NCBI GenBank assembly: GCA_013044065.1
Contig: JABEVA010000358.1
Coordinates: 1-24,424 of the forward strand
Length of the DNA: 24,424 nucleotides
Source: Phycisphaerae bacterium
GTDB lineage: Bacteria > Planctomycetota > Phycisphaerae > WQYP01
Direction: 5' to 3'
Positions 14,194 through 22,560 of this stretch are shown here, piece after piece. Below the pieces are notes generated by a model. The model made no database searches and was not told where the DNA came from. It saw only the letters and a list, made by a program, of their open reading frames with translations. How positions within the stretch are numbered: position 1 is the first letter of the stretch; the number at the start of each line of letters is the position of its first letter. Made by a program: the position numbers and the translations under genes.

Positions 14194-14222
14194 TTGACGT
14201 AAATTTATCACCAGATTATCTT
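14194..14222 (+). promoter_or_regulatory. Promoter of the DUF481 gene
   Basis: TTGACG (14194-14199), an exact 17-bp spacer and TATCTT (14217-14222), starting 11 nt after the ThiO-like stop codon. The predicted leader to GTG 14310 is about 80 nt. Confidence 0.55.
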
Positions 14223-14309
14223 TTCGCTACCATTTGGGCGGGGGCGGTTGGGGGTGGAGATAAAGAGTGTTCCTGGATGGGTCAGCCCGTAGATAAGGAG
14301 AAGGTTTTC

Positions 14310-15398
14310 GTGAAATGCAAGTTACGCTATCAGATTGGTGCCACGATTATGGCGGTAAATTTATTGATGTTGGGCGCGGGCAAATCCGCCGGCGCGGATA
14401 CTCTGTGGATGAAATCCGGAGATCGCATTTCCGGCGAGATAACGAAAGTTACCGCAACCAAGCTCACCATCAAAACGCACTTTGCCGGCACGCTGGAGGT
14501 GCAATTGGCGGCGGTTAAAACCATGGTCAGTGGTCAGCCGGTAAAATTTATCTCTCGCCATGGGCAAATTCACACGGCGTACGTAGAGCCAAACGTTCAA
14601 GGTACGGGATGGCGGGAAACGCGCAAAGAACCGCTGATTGCGGCTAATTTGCCGGCTCCCTTGCGGGCACCGGTGGCTGTGGCCGTGGCGGCGATACCGG
14701 CTAAACCGCAGTCCGTCTTTGGGCCGCATTGGAATAACGAGCTGGATTTGGGAGCCACCAATATCACGGGCAATACGCAACAGACGGAATTTACCGGCTC
14801 GGTGCGGTTCCATTATCTCAATCAACCCAATGAGTTAAACATGAATGTGACGGGGGCGTACGGAACCACCAATGGCGTGCAAGATGCGGGCCGTTTGGGT
14901 TTTAACGGTATTTATCGCCGCTTGCTGCCGCAGTGGCAACCGCACAATCGCTGGTACGCCTTTGGCGAAACACATGAGCTTTACGACGCCATTCGCGGCA
15001 TTTCATTCCAAACCAACGATCTCGTCGGCTTGGGCTATAAAGTATTTACAGGGCCGAAATTCGAGGCGGATGTACGGGCCGGCCCAGGTTATTTGTACGA
15101 AACCTTTTTTCATGGCGGCAGTGTGTCCACGGCGACCGCTTCGGCGGGCTGGCACATGAAATATGTGCTCGATTCGCAGGTCAACATCACCAACAATGAC
15201 CTCTACACGCAAGGCCTGAAAACAGCCTACGATTACTACGCCACCAGCATTACGGCCCTTAACATTGCGTTGCCACAGGTTTATCGCGGGTTTGGCCTGC
15301 GCTTGGAATTTGATGATTTCTATGACAATACCGCCGGCACCACAGGAAAGAAGCGCAATGATACGCGACTGGTGGCGGCGTTGACGCTGAAATGGTAA
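14310..15398 (+). CDS. DUF481 (YdiY-like) outer-membrane beta-barrel protein
   Basis: A 362-residue exported protein. GTG 14310 follows AAGGAG at 14294-14299 and gives a Sec signal peptide (basic KCKLR, hydrophobic IGATIMAVNLLMLGAG, cleavage near SAGADT). Residues about 32-85 form a small beta domain (TLWMKSGDRISGEITKV) often seen before the barrel in this family. After an Ala/Pro linker at about 105-135, a DUF481 barrel of alternating strands begins at WNNELDLGATNITGNTQ and ends in the aromatic-terminated strand LVAALTLKW, an outer-membrane insertion signal. This supports a Gram-negative envelope. YdiY relatives are salt- or acid-responsive in some bacteria, but the role here is unknown. An in-frame ATG at 14277 is possible but has no ribosome site. 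Confidence 0.87.
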   Translation: MKCKLRYQIGATIMAVNLLMLGAGKSAGADTLWMKSGDRISGEITKVTATKLTIKTHFAGTLEVQLAAVKTMVSGQPVKFISRHGQIHTAYVEPNVQGTGWRETRKEPLIAANLPAPLRAPVAVAVAAIPAKPQSVFGPHWNNELDLGATNITGNTQQTEFTGSVRFHYLNQPNELNMNVTGAYGTTNGVQDAGRLGFNGIYRRLLPQWQPHNRWYAFGETHELYDAIRGISFQTNDLVGLGYKVFTGPKFEADVRAGPGYLYETFFHGGSVSTATASAGWHMKYVLDSQVNITNNDLYTQGLKTAYDYYATSITALNIALPQVYRGFGLRLEFDDFYDNTAGTTGKKRNDTRLVAALTLKW

Positions 15399-15427
15399 TG
15401 GACTGTGCCTGGTCTGCACAGGTCCAT
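15398..15427. terminator. Strong hairpin between convergent genes
   Basis: ATGGACTGTGC (15398-15408), a 7-nt loop, and GCACA-G-GTCCAT (15416-15427) give 11 base pairs with one bulged G. It begins on the last base of the DUF481 stop codon and ends 44 nt before the rdgB stop codon on the other strand. There is no T-run directly after it, so it may act as an RNA 3' end stabiliser or a bidirectional attenuator rather than a canonical intrinsic terminator. Confidence 0.5.
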
Positions 15428-15470
15428 ACGATTCTCGGTTTTGAATCACCACAGGGAGGCGCGGAGTCGC

Positions 15471-16079
15471 CTACCTTGGAAATATGCCCATCCGGAACAG
15501 CGCGATCATTTGTCGGACCGCATGGCCGCGATGACTCAAAGCGGATTTTTGTTCCAGCGGCAGTTCCGCCGTGGTTTGTCCGAGCAATGGGAGCAGGAAA
15601 AGCGGGTCGTAACCGAAACCGTTGGCCCCGCGCGGCTCGGATAGGATCATGCCATCAACCCATGCTTGCACCACGGCAACGGTAGCCGTGGGATGGGCAA
15701 GGGCCAGGGCGCAAACAAATTTGGCGGTGCGCTGTGGGGCAGCCACGCCGGCAAGGGTCTGGAGCAACTTAGCGTTGTTGGCGGCATCGTTGCAGGGTTC
15801 TCCGGCATAGCGGGCGCTCCGAACTCCGGGCTGGCCGGCCAGGGCATCCACACTCAATCCGGAATCATCGGCCAAGGTCAACATGCCGCTCTGGCTGGCG
15901 TAAGCACGGGCTTTTTTAACGGCGTTGCCGATAAAGGTGGGGCGGTCTTCCACCACATTTTCGGGTGTGGGTAAAATAGCCAAGGTCCGAAGCTGAATAT
16001 CGAGCAGGCTGGCTTGGCGGATTTCATGTTCAATTTCGCGCAATTTTCCAAGATTGAGCGTGGCCAAAAGTATCTGCAT
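15471..16079 (-). CDS. rdgB: RdgB/HAM1 family dITP/XTP pyrophosphatase
   Basis: A 202-residue nucleotide-pool sanitising enzyme that hydrolyses ITP, dITP and XTP to the monophosphate and pyrophosphate in the cytoplasm. The family layout is complete: N-terminal ILLATLNLGKLREIE (the usual ATxNxxKxxE), TFIGNAVKKARAYA, the catalytic-region LADDSGLSVDALAGQPGVRS then ARYAG, GFGYDPLFLLP, and the C-terminal SHRGHAVRQM. Length is typical. ATG 16079 is preceded by AAGGAACA, a moderate Shine-Dalgarno. It is convergent with the DUF481 gene across a strong hairpin and divergent from nuoC. Confidence 0.94.
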   Translation of the reverse strand: MQILLATLNLGKLREIEHEIRQASLLDIQLRTLAILPTPENVVEDRPTFIGNAVKKARAYASQSGMLTLADDSGLSVDALAGQPGVRSARYAGEPCNDAANNAKLLQTLAGVAAPQRTAKFVCALALAHPTATVAVVQAWVDGMILSEPRGANGFGYDPLFLLPLLGQTTAELPLEQKSALSHRGHAVRQMIALFRMGIFPR

Positions 16080-16132
16080 GTTGGTGTTCCTTGTGGGGCC
16101 GCGGTTTACTGGTTAGTTTTTTGTTCCGGCCT

Positions 16133-16138
16133 TATAAT
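16133..16138 (+). promoter_or_regulatory. Candidate -10 element for nuoC
   Basis: A perfect TATAAT, 36 nt before ATG 16175. The best -35 at 17 bp is TGGTTA (16110-16115), only 3 of 6, so the upstream element is weak. Confidence 0.4.
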
Positions 16139-16174
16139 TTCAGGCGGTAGGTAAAGGTATCGTGTTTTTGCGAG

Positions 16175-16699
16175 ATGTCCATGACCATAAATCATCCAGC
16201 GGCCGTCAAACTTAAAGAACGCTTTGGCAATATACCTCTGAAAGTTGCATCCTTTCGCGGCCAAACTCAAATTGAAGTGCCGGGCGAGCATTTGACGGAA
16301 GTGGTTCGATTTTTGCGCGACGATTCCGCGCTTCGCTATGATATGCTCTGTGACATCACCTGTGTGGATTACCTGAATTATCCGGGCTGGGATAAGGCTC
16401 GTTTTGGAATGGTGTATATTCTTAACAGCGTGGCTGGGGAGCAACCGCGGTTGATGCTGAGGGTTTTTCTTGGTGAAGCGCAACTGGCGATTGACTCGCT
16501 GGTTCCACTTTATGCTGGAGCCGAATGGATGGAGCGGGAGGTTTTTGACATGTTTGGGGTGCGTTTTAACGGCCACCCGGACTTACGGCGCATTCTCACC
16601 TGGGATGAATTCAAATCTCATCCGCTGCGGAAGGATTATCCGCTAACTGGTTTGGGCGAGCGGGAGAATTATCCCGTTTTGAATCGTGATTCCGCGTGA
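16175..16699 (+). CDS. nuoC: NADH-quinone oxidoreductase subunit C (30 kDa subunit)
   Basis: A 174-residue NuoC, part of the peripheral arm of respiratory complex I, where it contacts NuoD and NuoB near the quinone site. The N-terminal half is the usual variable alpha/beta domain (YDMLCDITCVDYLNYPG). The C-terminal family signature is intact: LVPLYAGAEWMEREVFDMFGV, then FNGHPDLRRILTWDEFKSHPLRKDYPL at about 110-157. Length is normal for a stand-alone NuoC and there is no NuoD fusion. The start could be Met1 or Met3 (16181). Unusually, no other nuo gene is adjacent: rdgB lies upstream on the opposite strand and a glycosyltransferase downstream. Confidence 0.94.
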   Translation: MSMTINHPAAVKLKERFGNIPLKVASFRGQTQIEVPGEHLTEVVRFLRDDSALRYDMLCDITCVDYLNYPGWDKARFGMVYILNSVAGEQPRLMLRVFLGEAQLAIDSLVPLYAGAEWMEREVFDMFGVRFNGHPDLRRILTWDEFKSHPLRKDYPLTGLGERENYPVLNRDSA

Positions 16700-16757
16700 A
16701 CTGTTGGGGGCGGGTTTGCAGGCAACAATCCGCAGTGGTGAGCGTTAAGCTGCCTGT

Positions 16758-18662
16758 ATGTCTGCTTCTCATCAATTCGAGGTTTCGCGGTCAATAGTTG
16801 TTGGTCCTTCGACGGGTAGCCTGCTTGCGTCTGATGCAGTTGGCGACAGTGATGGGCGGTTGCCGCCAACACCGCTTACATTTGGCACTACGGCTCAGAG
16901 TGGAGGCACCCCCGCGGCCATCGTCGGGCAAAGGCGCGCGCTTTTTTGGGTCACATTTTTTGCCATCATCGGAGCCGGGGCATTTTTACGCTTCTGGCGT
17001 ATCAGCCATCAATCTTATTGGTGCGATGAGGCCTTCACCATTAAAAGGGTGGATGCGAGCTTTCATTGGGTGCTCCAAGCCCTGAACCAACAAGGGTTTC
17101 CACCGGGTTGGTATGTGACCCTTTGGGGATACGTCTGGCTGGTCACGCATTGGTTGCATATCCCTCAAGGCACCGCACTTACCGCGGCGTACATGCGCCT
17201 GGTGCCGGCGTTTCTTGGTACCCTGATGGTGCCGAGCGCCTATTTTCTCGCCCGGCATTTCACGGGGCGCTGGCAGTCCTTATTGATTATGCTGCTGGTG
17301 GCCGTAAATCCGTTTTTGATCTATTACAGCCGCGATCTAAAAATGTATGGGGCCTTTTATCTGCTGACAACATTGAATGTAGCCCTGTATTTCAAGTGGC
17401 AGGGTTCGGACCGGCAATGGTTGTGGTATCCCTTATGGGCATGCAGCGGTGCAGCGATGCTGCTCACGGATACCTTGGGCTGGTTTTTGGTGGCAATAGA
17501 GATGCTGTGGCTTATTTGTAAACAACGACATCGGCCGTGGGATGTCCCGTTATGGTGTTTGGGGGCTGGGGTTATGGGGGTCGTGCCGACCTGGTGGTAC
17601 TTATGTCAAAATCACTGGCTTATCAATCACGCGCAAAACGCGGTGCCGTGGGTGCAGTCTTACAATGGCATCAACTGGCGTACTATTGTCGGTTTGCCGT
17701 GCGTGCATCTGCTGGGATTTCTCTGGCCGGTGTACCCTCCGTCGGATCGTATGATTCATTGGTTTTCGCTGCCGCGGCATTTTTCGCGGAATCTGGCGGG
17801 ACAAACCATTCCCTGGTTGGCCAAAGCGGAATTTTGGATCGCCATCGGCGTGGGGCTGATCATGTTGTGGGGGTTGGTTCCACGGTGGCAACGCCTGAAA
17901 CGCATCCCGGCGGAGCCACGTCCGGTGGGGCGACGATGGCATCTGGTCTCATGGATTGGTCTGCCCATGACCCTATTCGCCCTAGGCTCACTGCCGGTAC
18001 ATTCACGTTGGTCCATCTATCCACATCATGTAATCTGGCAGCAGCGTTACCTGGGTTTTATAGCGATGGCCTGGGTGGTATGGCTGGGGATGGCGCTGGC
18101 GAGCCTGCCGACGCTTGTTTTGCGTATTTCCGCTATGGTCGCGGTGGTGATGGTCTGCGCGATCTTTGCGCTGACGAATCAGTTTTTCTACCGCCAGATT
18201 ATCTGGAAACCCATTGAAAAAGTTGCCATCCGCTACTTCAGTCCGTCCCACCCCAAGGAAATGATGTTGGCGTGTCCGCGCCGGACCCACGGCGTGGGCA
18301 CGCTGGGCTTTGAGTGGATGAGCGTTGGCCATATCGATCCGCACGACTATTCGTGGCGGGACTTGCCGATCATCCGCCGCGTGCCTGACACCCCGTTGTC
18401 TTGGATTCATCTGATGCGCTGGATCAATGCCAATCGATCCGTGCGTACGCTGGTAACGGTCGAGGATATGCCACCGGACATTAGTCGGCCGTTGGAACAA
18501 ATCGCGATTCCCAGGGCTCTTGGGCCTCACTGGCGTCTGGTTGAAGCCAAAGTGTATCAGTGGCATTATCAATGGTGGTTTTATTTTTATACTACCTGGC
18601 ATGTGCAAGTATGGCAGCGTGCAACCGCGCACATCGCTCACCCTGGCAAGCCCACCTCGTAG
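16758..18662 (+). CDS. GT39/ArnT-like integral membrane glycosyltransferase (GT-C fold)
   Basis: A 634-residue polytopic protein. A 60-residue soluble N-terminus precedes TM1 (about 62-80). The first loop carries SYWCDEAF with the Asp90-Glu91 pair typical of GT-C enzymes using polyprenyl-phosphate sugars, then QGFPPGWYVTLW, equivalent to the HPPL element. Around ten further hydrophobic segments follow, with YYSRDLKMYGAFYLL after the third or fourth TM, as in PMT/ArnT-like proteins annotated DUF2723 or GT39. The C-terminal 150 residues are largely soluble. It should transfer a sugar from a lipid carrier to a periplasmic acceptor; donor and acceptor are not deducible. No clear ribosome site precedes ATG 16758. 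It follows nuoC by 58 nt. Confidence 0.82.
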   Translation: MSASHQFEVSRSIVVGPSTGSLLASDAVGDSDGRLPPTPLTFGTTAQSGGTPAAIVGQRRALFWVTFFAIIGAGAFLRFWRISHQSYWCDEAFTIKRVDASFHWVLQALNQQGFPPGWYVTLWGYVWLVTHWLHIPQGTALTAAYMRLVPAFLGTLMVPSAYFLARHFTGRWQSLLIMLLVAVNPFLIYYSRDLKMYGAFYLLTTLNVALYFKWQGSDRQWLWYPLWACSGAAMLLTDTLGWFLVAIEMLWLICKQRHRPWDVPLWCLGAGVMGVVPTWWYLCQNHWLINHAQNAVPWVQSYNGINWRTIVGLPCVHLLGFLWPVYPPSDRMIHWFSLPRHFSRNLAGQTIPWLAKAEFWIAIGVGLIMLWGLVPRWQRLKRIPAEPRPVGRRWHLVSWIGLPMTLFALGSLPVHSRWSIYPHHVIWQQRYLGFIAMAWVVWLGMALASLPTLVLRISAMVAVVMVCAIFALTNQFFYRQIIWKPIEKVAIRYFSPSHPKEMMLACPRRTHGVGTLGFEWMSVGHIDPHDYSWRDLPIIRRVPDTPLSWIHLMRWINANRSVRTLVTVEDMPPDISRPLEQIAIPRALGPHWRLVEAKVYQWHYQWWFYFYTTWHVQVWQRATAHIAHPGKPTS

Positions 18663-19143
18663 TATTTCAGCCCCGACGTTACCGTGTAGGACGGCATGGA
18701 GCTTTATTCCAGGCACCGCCAGTATCGAGTGCCACGGGATCGTCCACGGCGATTTGATCCGAGCCGGACGCCCATACATTGTCGGGACGCCTCGGCCACC
18801 CTAAAAGCGAGAAATGTTTTCAACCCCGCTTTATATCCGTACTAAGTGACTGGGCAAAAATAAATTCGGGTTTTACGGCGCAGTAATTTTGGCGGCTGGC
18901 AAGACGCGACGGGCGCGCATACCCTGGCCTTGGGTCTGCAAGGAGCGAGCAACGCCGCCAGCGGCCAAAAGAACCAGCAGGAAAGTGTGAAGTTATTATT
19001 GCCCGGTCCCCAAGCCCGCGGGAGTCTGCGAAGATGTGGATTTTTCGATGGCAGGGTAGAATTCCAGAGATTGAGGAAACGTCCGGCGGGCGTGAGAGAT
19101 GACTAAGGCTGGGGTGAGCGCGACAATCGGCGGAGACTAAAAG
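18663..19143 (+). other. Intergenic stretch before pdxJ
   Basis: About 480 bases with no supportable gene, tRNA or strong promoter. Open frames on both strands run through from the neighbouring genes and look like shadows. An AT-richer patch at 18830-18890 could hold a promoter (TTTATAT near 18830), but no paired -35 was found. Confidence 0.45.
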
Positions 19144-19869
19144 ATGGTAAAACTTGGGGTTAATATCGATCATATCGCCACGGTGCGTCAGGCCCGGCAA
19201 GGGCGGGAACCAGATCCGGTTTGGGCGGCCGTGGAGGCTGAGCTTGCCGGGGCCGACTTGATTACTGTGCATCTGCGTGAGGATCGACGACATATTCAAG
19301 ATCGGGATGTGACGGTGTTGCGGCAAACGACGGTCGTTCCTTTGAACCTGGAAATGGCGGCCGTACGCGATATTATCGGGATCGCCCTGAAGATTAAACC
19401 GGCCATGGTTACACTGGTACCAGAGAAGCGAGCCGAGGTGACGACGGAAGGCGGACTGGATGTTTGCAGCCGGCAGACGGTGCTGGCCGAGATGGCAAAA
19501 AAAATGCATGGCGCGGGCATTCGCGTGAGCGCTTTCATCGATGCCGATGTGCGGCAGGTAAAGGCGGCCAAGGCGGTTGGATTTGACGTGTGCGAGTTGC
19601 ATACCGGACCTTACGCGTTGGCAAATGGTACCGGTGCGGTACAGTTGCAGCACGAGCGACTGCGCCTGGCCGGGGAAGAGATTTTAAACCTGGGTATGCA
19701 ATTCAACGCCGGACACGGTCTGAATTATCGCAATGTTGGCGCGATCGCCGCTTTGCCCCATGTGAATGAATTGCACATCGGCCATGCCATCGTCAGCCGG
19801 GCCTTATTTATTGGATTGCGCGCGGCGGTGCGGGAAATGAAACTGGCGATTGTGGAGTCCGTCCGGTAA
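19144..19869 (+). CDS. pdxJ: Pyridoxine 5'-phosphate synthase
   Basis: A 241-residue TIM-barrel enzyme that condenses 1-deoxy-D-xylulose 5-phosphate with 3-amino-2-oxopropyl phosphate in the DXP-dependent pathway of vitamin B6 synthesis. The family motifs appear in order: LGVNIDHIATVRQARQG (residues 4-20), TVHLREDRRHIQDRDV (41-56), LVPEKRAEVTTEGGLDV (96-112), CELHTGPYA, FNAGHGLNYRNV and ELHIGHAIVSRALF near the end. The Glu and His catalytic residues of the REDRRHI and AGHGL segments are intact. ATG 19144 begins immediately at the barrel, with CGGAGA a few bases upstream. The length matches the family. dapA follows 85 nt downstream on the same strand. Confidence 0.96.
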   Translation: MVKLGVNIDHIATVRQARQGREPDPVWAAVEAELAGADLITVHLREDRRHIQDRDVTVLRQTTVVPLNLEMAAVRDIIGIALKIKPAMVTLVPEKRAEVTTEGGLDVCSRQTVLAEMAKKMHGAGIRVSAFIDADVRQVKAAKAVGFDVCELHTGPYALANGTGAVQLQHERLRLAGEEILNLGMQFNAGHGLNYRNVGAIAALPHVNELHIGHAIVSRALFIGLRAAVREMKLAIVESVR

Positions 19870-19954
19870 ATAGACTTAAGCGCCGTGGCGTGGCTATGAT
19901 GTCAAGCGATGCCATCGTCGTGTTGGGCGATGTTGTTTTGAGGAGAAAATCTCG

Positions 19955-20824
19955 ATGTTCAAAGGTACCTTCACCGCGTTGGTAACACCGTTTAATCAGG
20001 GGAGCTTTGATGCCGCTCGCTATGGGCAGCAAATAGCCTTTCAAGCCCGGCATAAGGTGACAGGGATTGTGGCGGTGGGCACCACCGGCGAATCGCCGAC
20101 ACTTTCCCATGACGAGCATCACCTGGTCATTGAAACTGCGGTACGTGCCGGCCACAAAGTTGGCCTACAAGTCATGGCCGGCACCGGGTCTAACAGCACG
20201 GCCGAGGCCGTGGATTTAAGCCGGCATGCCCAGCGTGCGGGAGCGGATGCCGTGCTGTCGGTCATCCCCTACTACAACAAGCCGACGCAGGAAGGGCTGT
20301 ATCGGCACTTCAAGACCATTGCCCGATCCGTGGCGATTCCAGTGGTGCTCTATAACATTCCGGGGCGTACCAATGTAACCATGACGGTGGCGACCATGGC
20401 CCGACTGGCCAACGATTGTGCGAACATCACGACTGTAAAGGATGCCGCGGGAAATCTGGATTTAACGACGGAAGCTGTAGCGGCCGGTCTGACGGTGCTC
20501 TCCGGTGATGATTCCCTGACTTTGCCGATGATGGCCGTGGGTGCGGTGGGGGTGGTGAGCGTGGCTTCCAACATCCTGCCAGGTGAGGTGCGTAAGCTGG
20601 TGGAGGCGGCATTAGCGGGCGATTTTGTGCGTGGACGGCGGTTCCATCAGCGGATATTTGGTTTATGCAAGGCGTTGTTTGTGGAGACCAATCCAATTCC
20701 AATTAAAGCCGCCATGGCGCTGCTGGAAAGAGATACAGGTGAAATGCGTTTGCCACTGTGCGAACCTGCGGATGGCAATCGTGAGGTTATTCGCCGGGCC
20801 CTTTCGCAAATTGGTCTGTTGTAA
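19955..20824 (+). CDS. dapA: 4-hydroxy-tetrahydrodipicolinate synthase
   Basis: A 289-residue DHDPS-family TIM barrel. It condenses pyruvate with aspartate semialdehyde, the first committed step to diaminopimelate and lysine. The diagnostic residues are present: GTTGESPTLS with Thr43-Thr44 (40-51), Tyr107 in IPYYNKPTQEGLY, Tyr133 in VLYNIPGRT with Arg138, and the Schiff-base Lys162 in TVKDAAGN. These distinguish DapA from most KDG aldolase or NanA relatives. The C-terminal ETNPIPIKAAMALL is also typical. GAGGAG upstream of ATG 19955 is a good ribosome binding site. It follows pdxJ and precedes a DoxX-like gene by 31 nt, probably as one transcript. Confidence 0.95.
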   Translation: MFKGTFTALVTPFNQGSFDAARYGQQIAFQARHKVTGIVAVGTTGESPTLSHDEHHLVIETAVRAGHKVGLQVMAGTGSNSTAEAVDLSRHAQRAGADAVLSVIPYYNKPTQEGLYRHFKTIARSVAIPVVLYNIPGRTNVTMTVATMARLANDCANITTVKDAAGNLDLTTEAVAAGLTVLSGDDSLTLPMMAVGAVGVVSVASNILPGEVRKLVEAALAGDFVRGRRFHQRIFGLCKALFVETNPIPIKAAMALLERDTGEMRLPLCEPADGNREVIRRALSQIGLL

Positions 20825-20855
20825 GTGGTGTAGGCTTTTTTACGGAGATCTGACT

Positions 20856-21338
20856 ATGAATAAAGGTAAAATCATTTATCCTCCAACATTAAAGGATTGG
20901 GGCCTGCTGATTATTCGATTGATGCTCGCCTGGGTGTTTATTTATCACGGATCGCAGAAACTCTTCGGAGCGTTTGGTGGCATGGGCATGGTCGGTTTTG
21001 AGCATTTCATTGCCGGTGTGGGGGCACCCATGCCCAAGGTCAGCGCTTATCTAAGCGCCTTGACGGAGTTCTGTGGAGGCATTGTGCTTTTGTTGGGTAC
21101 GGGCACCCGGCTGGCAGCTATACCTATGTGCATCAACATGGGCGTGGCGGTGTGGGTGATGCATAGCAACGGATTTTCCGGCGTGCATGACCAGGGGGGG
21201 TATGAATATCCCTTGGAATTGGGCGTGGTGCTTTTCGGTTTATTGGTGGCCGGGCCGGGCCGACTGACACTGGGGGCTTTGCTGCGCGGCGCACGTATGG
21301 GTGGCGGTCCAACGCCCACGAGCCAGAGTGCCAGGTAA
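20856..21338 (+). CDS. DoxX family membrane protein
   Basis: A 160-residue integral membrane protein with four TM segments, at about 15-35, 62-82, 85-103 and 118-135. The DoxX signature is clear: LLIIRLMLAWVFIYHGSQKLFG at the first helix, then FEHFIAG and a second helix with EFCGGIVLLLGTGTRLAAI. Family members include the DoxD-like subunits of thiosulfate:quinone oxidoreductase and many proteins of unknown function; MhqP/CatD-type DoxX proteins are linked to quinone stress. I do not assign a reaction. ATG 20856 has CGGAGA 8-12 nt upstream. The open frame continues upstream into dapA, but that extension is out of the dapA frame and lacks membrane sequence. Confidence 0.86.
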   Translation: MNKGKIIYPPTLKDWGLLIIRLMLAWVFIYHGSQKLFGAFGGMGMVGFEHFIAGVGAPMPKVSAYLSALTEFCGGIVLLLGTGTRLAAIPMCINMGVAVWVMHSNGFSGVHDQGGYEYPLELGVVLFGLLVAGPGRLTLGALLRGARMGGGPTPTSQSAR

Positions 21339-21370
21339 GTAAGGCTCTGCGGGGCCAACCGAGGATATGT

Positions 21371-21976
21371 ATGGGAATTCAACGTACGGCGTTGGCAGCT
21401 GTGGGGATGGCGCTGTTGACCATGCTGGTGGGCTGTTCGCAGTCGCCTGCGCGCCTGCGGAAAGGGCCTGCCGCATTGGTGCATATCAGCCCGGTGGATA
21501 GGGCGGTGTTGGCAAGATTTTTGCCGAGCCTGGCCAAGGCCCACCGGGATAAAACCCGGCTAGCCTTTCTGGCAAGGTTCAAGGGGCTTTCACCGCCGGT
21601 GGCTAAATTCAACGAACAGATGGCCCTCCAGCAGGGGCGACTGTTGCGGCAGTTGCAAACGTGGGCCGGCCGGCACCATGTGAATTTGAGATATGACTAT
21701 CCAAAGTCGGTACGCGGTGCGGCCCTGCGGGTGCAAGCCAGGGTGGACGGGCATTTGTTGCTCGCGGCCGGCGAGCCTAAGTTTCAGCGTCTCTATCTGG
21801 TGTTCATGTATAACGATTTCGCCTGGCAGGTAGCGCTGGACAAGTCACTTCTAAGGTATGCGACCGATCATGGGTTAAAGTTGTATCTGATGAACGCGTT
21901 GGCGATCAATCGATCGTCCACTAAGCAGATTGAAAAACTCCTGGGTCAATATCATCGGGTGTCCAGCCATCCTTGA
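21371..21976 (+). CDS. Lipoprotein, distantly DUF4142-like
   Basis: A 201-residue protein with a type II signal peptide: MGIQRTALAAVGMALLTMLV followed by Gly-Cys22 (lipobox LVGC). Lipid attachment at Cys22 is expected. The rest is helical and carries segments like those of DUF4142: FNEQMALQQGRLLRQLQTWA, FQRLYLVFMYNDFAWQVAL (the usual FDxxYxxxxVxDHxxxL) and a final helix. The DUF4142 hallmark His residues are mostly replaced (Asn-Asp at the third motif), so this is a weak, diverged match. A GAGGA Shine-Dalgarno lies 5-6 nt before ATG 21371. It follows the DoxX gene by 32 nt and is probably the last gene of that run; it is convergent with the PPOX-like gene. Confidence 0.72.
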   Translation: MGIQRTALAAVGMALLTMLVGCSQSPARLRKGPAALVHISPVDRAVLARFLPSLAKAHRDKTRLAFLARFKGLSPPVAKFNEQMALQQGRLLRQLQTWAGRHHVNLRYDYPKSVRGAALRVQARVDGHLLLAAGEPKFQRLYLVFMYNDFAWQVALDKSLLRYATDHGLKLYLMNALAINRSSTKQIEKLLGQYHRVSSHP

Positions 21977-21979
21977 TGG

Positions 21980-22010
21980 CCGCGGATGGCACGCGGCGGG
22001 CCTTGGTTTT
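21980..22010. terminator. Weak hairpin between convergent genes
   Basis: CCGCG (21980-21984) and CGCGG (21992-21996) can pair across a 7-nt loop, followed by TTGGTTTT at 22003-22010. The stem is short and the T-run is interrupted. It lies between the lipoprotein stop and the opposing PPOX-like stop. Confidence 0.25.
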
Positions 22011-22503
22011 ACAGCGGTGCGGCGGCCAACCATCGTTGGCTATCGGGTACATGATCGGTGCGGCCAGTGTGCGGTTCCATACATCGACCGGAGATGGTCC
22101 GGACCACAATTTTGTGCATGGCCAGGTCTTCCAGGGTGGTACTGCGTCCATGGCCCGGGCGATGATGCGGCCGCAAGCGGCGATATTTGGCATCGTTGGC
22201 GGTTCGGACGGCATTTTTTTCGGACAAAGCGGTCACTGGCAGCAATCGGCCTTCGATAATAATTGAGGCGTAATCATTCATCTCTTCGCCGCACCAGTCC
22301 ACTTCAAAGCATACTTGATTATTTTTTTTAAGGATTGCGCCTTTGCGTCCGGTCATTGCCAGACGCAGGTAAATAGCCCCTTGGTGCCAACAAAATGGAA
22401 ATGGCAAGCTGTAGGGCTGGCCATCAATATCAGCCATCCCCAGCCGACCGATCAGCGAGTCATTGAGAAGTTTTTCTATCGCGACATTGGACATGGCTAT
22501 CAT
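22009..22503 (-). CDS. Pyridoxamine 5'-phosphate oxidase-like FMN-binding (split-barrel) protein
   Basis: A 164-residue split-barrel flavoprotein. GRLGMADIDGQPYSLPFPFC, then IYLRLAMTGRKGAIL, VCFEVDW and ASIIIEGRLLPV follow the order of the NimA/PPOX-related family that binds FMN or a heme-like cofactor in a beta barrel. The C-terminal 25 residues (after HKIVVRTISGR) do not resemble the family. An AAGGA Shine-Dalgarno sits 7 nt before ATG 22503. The gene is divergent from two tetrapyrrole-type radical SAM genes. Members of this fold are often found next to heme genes, but I would not assign HugZ-type heme oxidase activity from the sequence. Confidence 0.8.
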   Translation of the reverse strand: MIAMSNVAIEKLLNDSLIGRLGMADIDGQPYSLPFPFCWHQGAIYLRLAMTGRKGAILKKNNQVCFEVDWCGEEMNDYASIIIEGRLLPVTALSEKNAVRTANDAKYRRLRPHHRPGHGRSTTLEDLAMHKIVVRTISGRCMEPHTGRTDHVPDSQRWLAAAPL

Positions 22504-22532
22504 CGGTTACTCCTTAACACGGTATTACAACC

Positions 22533-22560
22533 TTGATATCCAGAATATACATGCTATAGT
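22533..22560 (+). promoter_or_regulatory. Strong promoter of the radical SAM pair
   Basis: TTGATA (5 of 6 to TTGACA, 22533-22538), a 16-bp spacer, and TATAGT (5 of 6, 22555-22560). The predicted leader is about 105 nt before ATG 22671. The -35 lies 30 bp from the divergent PPOX-like start, so regulation of the two directions may be shared. Confidence 0.6.

Noticed and set aside
18820..19653. Long minus-strand open frame (277 codons) covering the region before pdxJ and most of pdxJ
   Set aside because: It is antisense to pdxJ, has no family signature and no ribosome site; a shadow of the GC-biased third positions of pdxJ.
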